DNA from: Allomuricauda sp.
Lineage (GTDB): Bacteria > Bacteroidota > Bacteroidia > Flavobacteriales > Flavobacteriaceae
Direction: 5' to 3'
DNA length: 64,000 nucleotides
Assembly (NCBI RefSeq): GCF_028280385.1
Contig: NZ_JANQLX010000001.1
Location: 300,895-364,894 of the forward strand
Below the pieces are notes generated by a model that was not told the origin of the DNA, ran no database searches, and was given only the letters and a program-made list of their open reading frames with translations. A program made the translations under genes and the position numbers. Numbering within the stretch: the stretch's first letter is position 1; the number at the start of each line of letters is the position of its first letter. This document shows, in pieces, positions 61,508 through 64,000 of this stretch.

Positions 61508-63592
61508 TTAGCTGGCTCTTTGGTATTTGGTTTCTGCTTTGGGGACCGTAAAGAAAAATGTAGTGCCTTTACGTAGTACGCTTTCCACCCAGATTTCACC
61601 TTTGTTTTTGAGGATCATTTCCTTACATAGCGAAAGGCCCAATCCTGTTCCCCTTTCGTTGTTGGTACCATAGGTGGTAATGTTGGTGGTATCCGCGAAA
61701 ATCTTTTTCTGGATTTCCTTGTTCATTCCAATACCGGTGTCCCTGATCATAATTTGCCAAACCTTACGTTTCTCTTCGGCTTCAATAGTGATCAGACCAT
61801 TTTCCGGCGTGAATTTTATCGCATTGCTCAATAAATTCCTAATCACAATATCAATATGGTTTTGATCGGCCCAGCCTTGTGGGTTTTCTGGTAATTGGTC
61901 AATGATTTTTATGGATTTGCTTGCCGCCAATTCCGATAACAATTGGATATTGCTCGCCACCAATTTATCCAATGAGATTCTTTTTGGTTTGGTGGCCACT
62001 CCATTCAGCTGCGTCTGCCCCCAGGAAAGCAGGTTGTTTAGGGTAAAGGAAATGTTTTCTATATCCGATTTGAACTTGGGAATAAAGGAAATAAGCTCAT
62101 TCTTACCAATTTCCCCATCCGTGAACAGTTTTAGCATTCCTTGCATGGCACCAACCGGACCTCTTAGGTCGTGTCCGATGATGGAGAACAACTTGGTCTT
62201 GGTCTTGTTGATCTCATGCAGTTCGGCTTCGCGCTGACTTACTTCATTTGATTTTTGCTGCAATTCAATGTTCAGCTTTTTCTGGATGTAGGCATTTCTG
62301 CGGACCATAAAGGTGATGCCACTCAATATAATGAGGATTACTATGGCAAAATAGATGTAGGTACGCTGTTTTGCCAAGGCGATATTGTTGGATTTGATAA
62401 GTTGTTCCTTCTCCTGCTCATATTGCAATTTGGTCTTGAGCATGGAAAGACTTTGTCTGTTTTTGTCCTTGAACAGTGAATCTGAAAGCATTTTAAAGTT
62501 TTCCAGATACACCATTGCAGTATTTGTATCCTCTTTGTTTTTGTAGAGTTTGTACAAGGTTTCCGAGCAGTCAATCTGCCCCTGCAAGGATTTTATTTTT
62601 TTGGACAGGTCCAGACCTTCTTTGGCATATACCATGGAGAGGCTGTCCTTGCCCAGACCAAGGTACACCTTGGCCATTCCGTTCATAAGCTGGATTTTCT
62701 CCCTATTGTCATCAAGTTCCTGGTGTAGCATGCTACTTTGATCATACCAGTACAAGGCCCATTGATATTTTTTTTGCTCTAGGTAAATACTCCCTTTAAC
62801 CTGGTAGGCATAGGCCAACCAGTCATACACCTTGAACTTCTCAAAGCTGGCAATGCTCTTATTGATGTTGAACATGGCATGGTCAAAGTTCTTTGCATCC
62901 TTGAACATGGATGCCATATTACTTTGGGTCTCGGCATGGAAAATTTCATTGCCCAATTCCCTGTTCAGGGTTTGGACCGTATCATAATAGATTTCTGCAT
63001 TGGTGAAATCTTTCTGGTCTGCATATAAGGTGGCAATGTTTTCGTTGAGGATGGACAACATTTTTTTACTGCCCACATGCTTTGCCACATCTATGCCTTT
63101 TAAATACAGGTTTAGGGCTTCGGCCACATTTCCTTCGTAGTAGTATTCATTGGATAGGGAGTTGATGATACTCAACTCGCATTCCTTGTCATTGATTTTT
63201 TTGGAAAGGTCCAATGCTTGTTTGAACAGGGGCATTGATTTTTTTCGGTTTCCTTGATCGGAATAATAGCTCCCCAGATTTTCCAGCGCTCTTACCTCCC
63301 CGTGGAAATAGTCTATTTTCTTGCTATAATCAAGTGCTCTATTGTTGATGGAGTATAGACTATCGTTGTTGAAGAACCGATATGAAATCGCCAGCTTGAT
63401 CAATAAATCGATATGGGTGGTGTCCGCAGGATTGAACCTGTTTGTGTTTTCCAATCGTTTTAAACGGAAAGAGAGACTGTCCTTTTTGCTCCATTGTCCA
63501 AATGCGGAAAATGACAAAAGCAGCACTAAGGAGCATAGTACGATCTTGCTCAATGGCATGTGGATTTTGGGACAGTTCCTTTGTTGGGACAT
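61508..63592 (-). CDS. TPR-containing sensor histidine kinase
   Basis: A 694-residue two-component sensor. N-terminal signal (SKIVLCSLVLLLSFSAFG); about ten TPR units in the periplasmic part (for example LNLYLKGIDVAKHVGSKKM and YDTVQTLNRELGN); one membrane helix (YIYFAIVILIILSGITFMV); then a coiled coil, a phospho-acceptor domain (KTKLFSIIGHDLRGPVGAMQ, His near 475) and an ATPase domain (AIKFTPENGLITIEAEEKR, then NERGTGLGLSLCKEMI). ATG 63592 is used; ATG 63559 is also possible and ATG 63610 unlikely. No response regulator gene is adjacent. Signal unknown. Confidence 0.92.
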   Translation of the reverse strand: MSQQRNCPKIHMPLSKIVLCSLVLLLSFSAFGQWSKKDSLSFRLKRLENTNRFNPADTTHIDLLIKLAISYRFFNNDSLYSINNRALDYSKKIDYFHGEVRALENLGSYYSDQGNRKKSMPLFKQALDLSKKINDKECELSIINSLSNEYYYEGNVAEALNLYLKGIDVAKHVGSKKMLSILNENIATLYADQKDFTNAEIYYDTVQTLNRELGNEIFHAETQSNMASMFKDAKNFDHAMFNINKSIASFEKFKVYDWLAYAYQVKGSIYLEQKKYQWALYWYDQSSMLHQELDDNREKIQLMNGMAKVYLGLGKDSLSMVYAKEGLDLSKKIKSLQGQIDCSETLYKLYKNKEDTNTAMVYLENFKMLSDSLFKDKNRQSLSMLKTKLQYEQEKEQLIKSNNIALAKQRTYIYFAIVILIILSGITFMVRRNAYIQKKLNIELQQKSNEVSQREAELHEINKTKTKLFSIIGHDLRGPVGAMQGMLKLFTDGEIGKNELISFIPKFKSDIENISFTLNNLLSWGQTQLNGVATKPKRISLDKLVASNIQLLSELAASKSIKIIDQLPENPQGWADQNHIDIVIRNLLSNAIKFTPENGLITIEAEEKRKVWQIMIRDTGIGMNKEIQKKIFADTTNITTYGTNNERGTGLGLSLCKEMILKNKGEIWVESVLRKGTTFFFTVPKAETKYQRAS

Positions 63593-63606
63593 GGGGTAGA
63601 TTATAT

Positions 63607-63624
63607 ACAAGTAAAAATACTTGT
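63607..63624. promoter_or_regulatory. 18-bp inverted repeat in the kinase leader
   Basis: ACAAGTA-AAAA-TACTTGT, a 7-bp perfect inverted repeat with 4-nt centre, 15 nt before the kinase ATG at 63592. It could be a dimeric operator or a leader hairpin. Read on the minus strand it contains TATTTTTA, one mismatch to the -7 consensus. Confidence 0.4.
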
Positions 63625-63876
63625 GGGCCGCTGCAATGGAAATTAAATGTTGTGAACGGTCAAAAAATGTGTGTTTGGTCTGTTAAATGGGGCATTTCAT
63701 CGATTATTTGACCCACGTGAAGGCTATGGAAACCATTTCCTAGGTGACCACTTAAACGCTTGTAAATTAGGGAGGTGAACCCTTTCAATAAAATGGGAAA
63801 TTGGAAGTGCAGGATACACCTTACCGTTGGCCCAAGGTTTTTTTAGTTTTATTTTACCGTTTTGCACCTAAATTCT
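63625..63876. other. intergenic stretch, nothing recognised
   Basis: Between the histidine kinase leader and the tRNA-His promoter I find only short frames of poor composition, no terminator and no repeat that matches the families noted elsewhere. Confidence 0.5.
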
Positions 63877-63908
63877 TTTGATGGAAAGAAGAAAAAAAGG
63901 TATTTTTG
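63877..63908 (+). promoter_or_regulatory. promoter of tRNA-His
   Basis: TTTG (63877-63880), a 20-nt spacer and TATTTTTG (63901-63908), an exact consensus match with the same spacing as the tRNA-Met promoter. The -7 box ends 15 nt before tRNA nt 1. Confidence 0.88.
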
Positions 63909-63923
63909 CCTCCGCTTTAAATG

Positions 63924-63997
63924 GTGGTTGTAGCTCAGCTGGTTAGAGCGCTGGATTGTGGTTCCAGAGGTCGCCGGTTCGAACCCGGTCTTCCACC
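63924..63997 (+). tRNA. tRNA-His (anticodon GTG)
   Basis: A 74-nt cloverleaf with GTG in the loop ATTGTGG, D arm GCTC/GAGC, T arm GCCGG-TTCGAAC-CCGGT and variable loop AGGTC. The base before nt 1 is G (63923), which can serve as the G-1 identity element and pairs with C73. The acceptor stem has two tandem T-T mismatches (5:68 and 6:67). CCA is not encoded. The window ends 3 nt after it, so no terminator is visible. Confidence 0.92.
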
Positions 63998-64000
63998 CAA

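Noticed and set aside
1..64000. CRISPR array, prophage, IS element or integron
   Set aside because: No regularly spaced repeats, transposase or integrase motifs were seen; the repeats found are short isolated palindromes.

Overview
The window reads as a chromosomal segment of a marine-type Flavobacteriaceae bacterium (Bacteroidota). The evidence is a SusC/SusD pair driven by a FecI-like sigma factor and FecR, a ResB-CcsA fusion for cytochrome c maturation, DUF4290, DUF493 and YqgE genes, a bacillithiol BshB1, and promoters of the Bacteroidota type (TTTG, 18-20 nt, TAnnTTTG). I see no phage, transposase, integrase or CRISPR array. Gene density is high, and most neighbouring genes on one strand are spaced or overlapped as operons.

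Layout. 1-2939: tail of a membrane protein, an MG2/TonB-plug surface protein and a 57-residue CxxC protein. 3228-11353: sigma factor, FecR, SusC, SusD and a small lipoprotein, closed by a strong terminator; a signal-transducing nutrient uptake locus without a degradative enzyme. 11455-14062: NDH-2 type NADH dehydrogenase and a membrane-anchored AraC regulator. 14407-17971: a tightly packed cassette of an unknown lipoprotein, a radical SAM protein and a fatty-acid-hydroxylase-like membrane enzyme. 18181-24088: three coupled genes of the Planctomycete-type cytochrome family (PSCyt1/DUF1549/DUF1553, DUF1501, and a PSCyt1-LRR-CHB_HEX membrane protein). 24174-24448: a tRNA-Met(CAT) unit whose leader carries a broken copy of the tRNA 5' half split by a GC-rich hairpin. 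24534-32787: a housekeeping block (START-like, PabC-like, YqgE, HU, Fmt, RecQ, AAA ATPase, DUF493, DUF4290, MurA with Asp at the fosfomycin-target Cys). 32784-37262: an AraC/PhyH/isomerase module, CMD and NTF2 proteins and a ChbG-type deacetylase. 37505-44617: S41 peptidase, an AraC-pirin-DUF-M20 operon, photolyase and SRPBCC. 44803-53917: DUF2911, a PIG-L/small membrane protein/Na+ symporter operon, a DUF2520-KdsC-Maf-lipoprotein operon, a His-rich Tat-like protein and a DoxX-like protein. 54020-63997: second ECF sigma factor, ResB-CcsA, MATE exporter with a structured leader, a PLP lyase with BshB1, a TPR histidine kinase and tRNA-His.

Functional links. FecI/FecR and the STN domain of SusC form a known class of outer-membrane-to-cytoplasm signalling. 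The c-type hemes predicted in the 18-24 kb trio would be attached by the System II ResB-CcsA protein encoded at 55-58 kb. Regulatory DNA is unusually readable here: two tRNA promoters and several mRNA promoters fit the Bacteroidota consensus, two of them lie only 3-4 nt from the start codon (predicted leaderless mRNAs), and two families of small palindromic repeats sit in the intergenic gaps.
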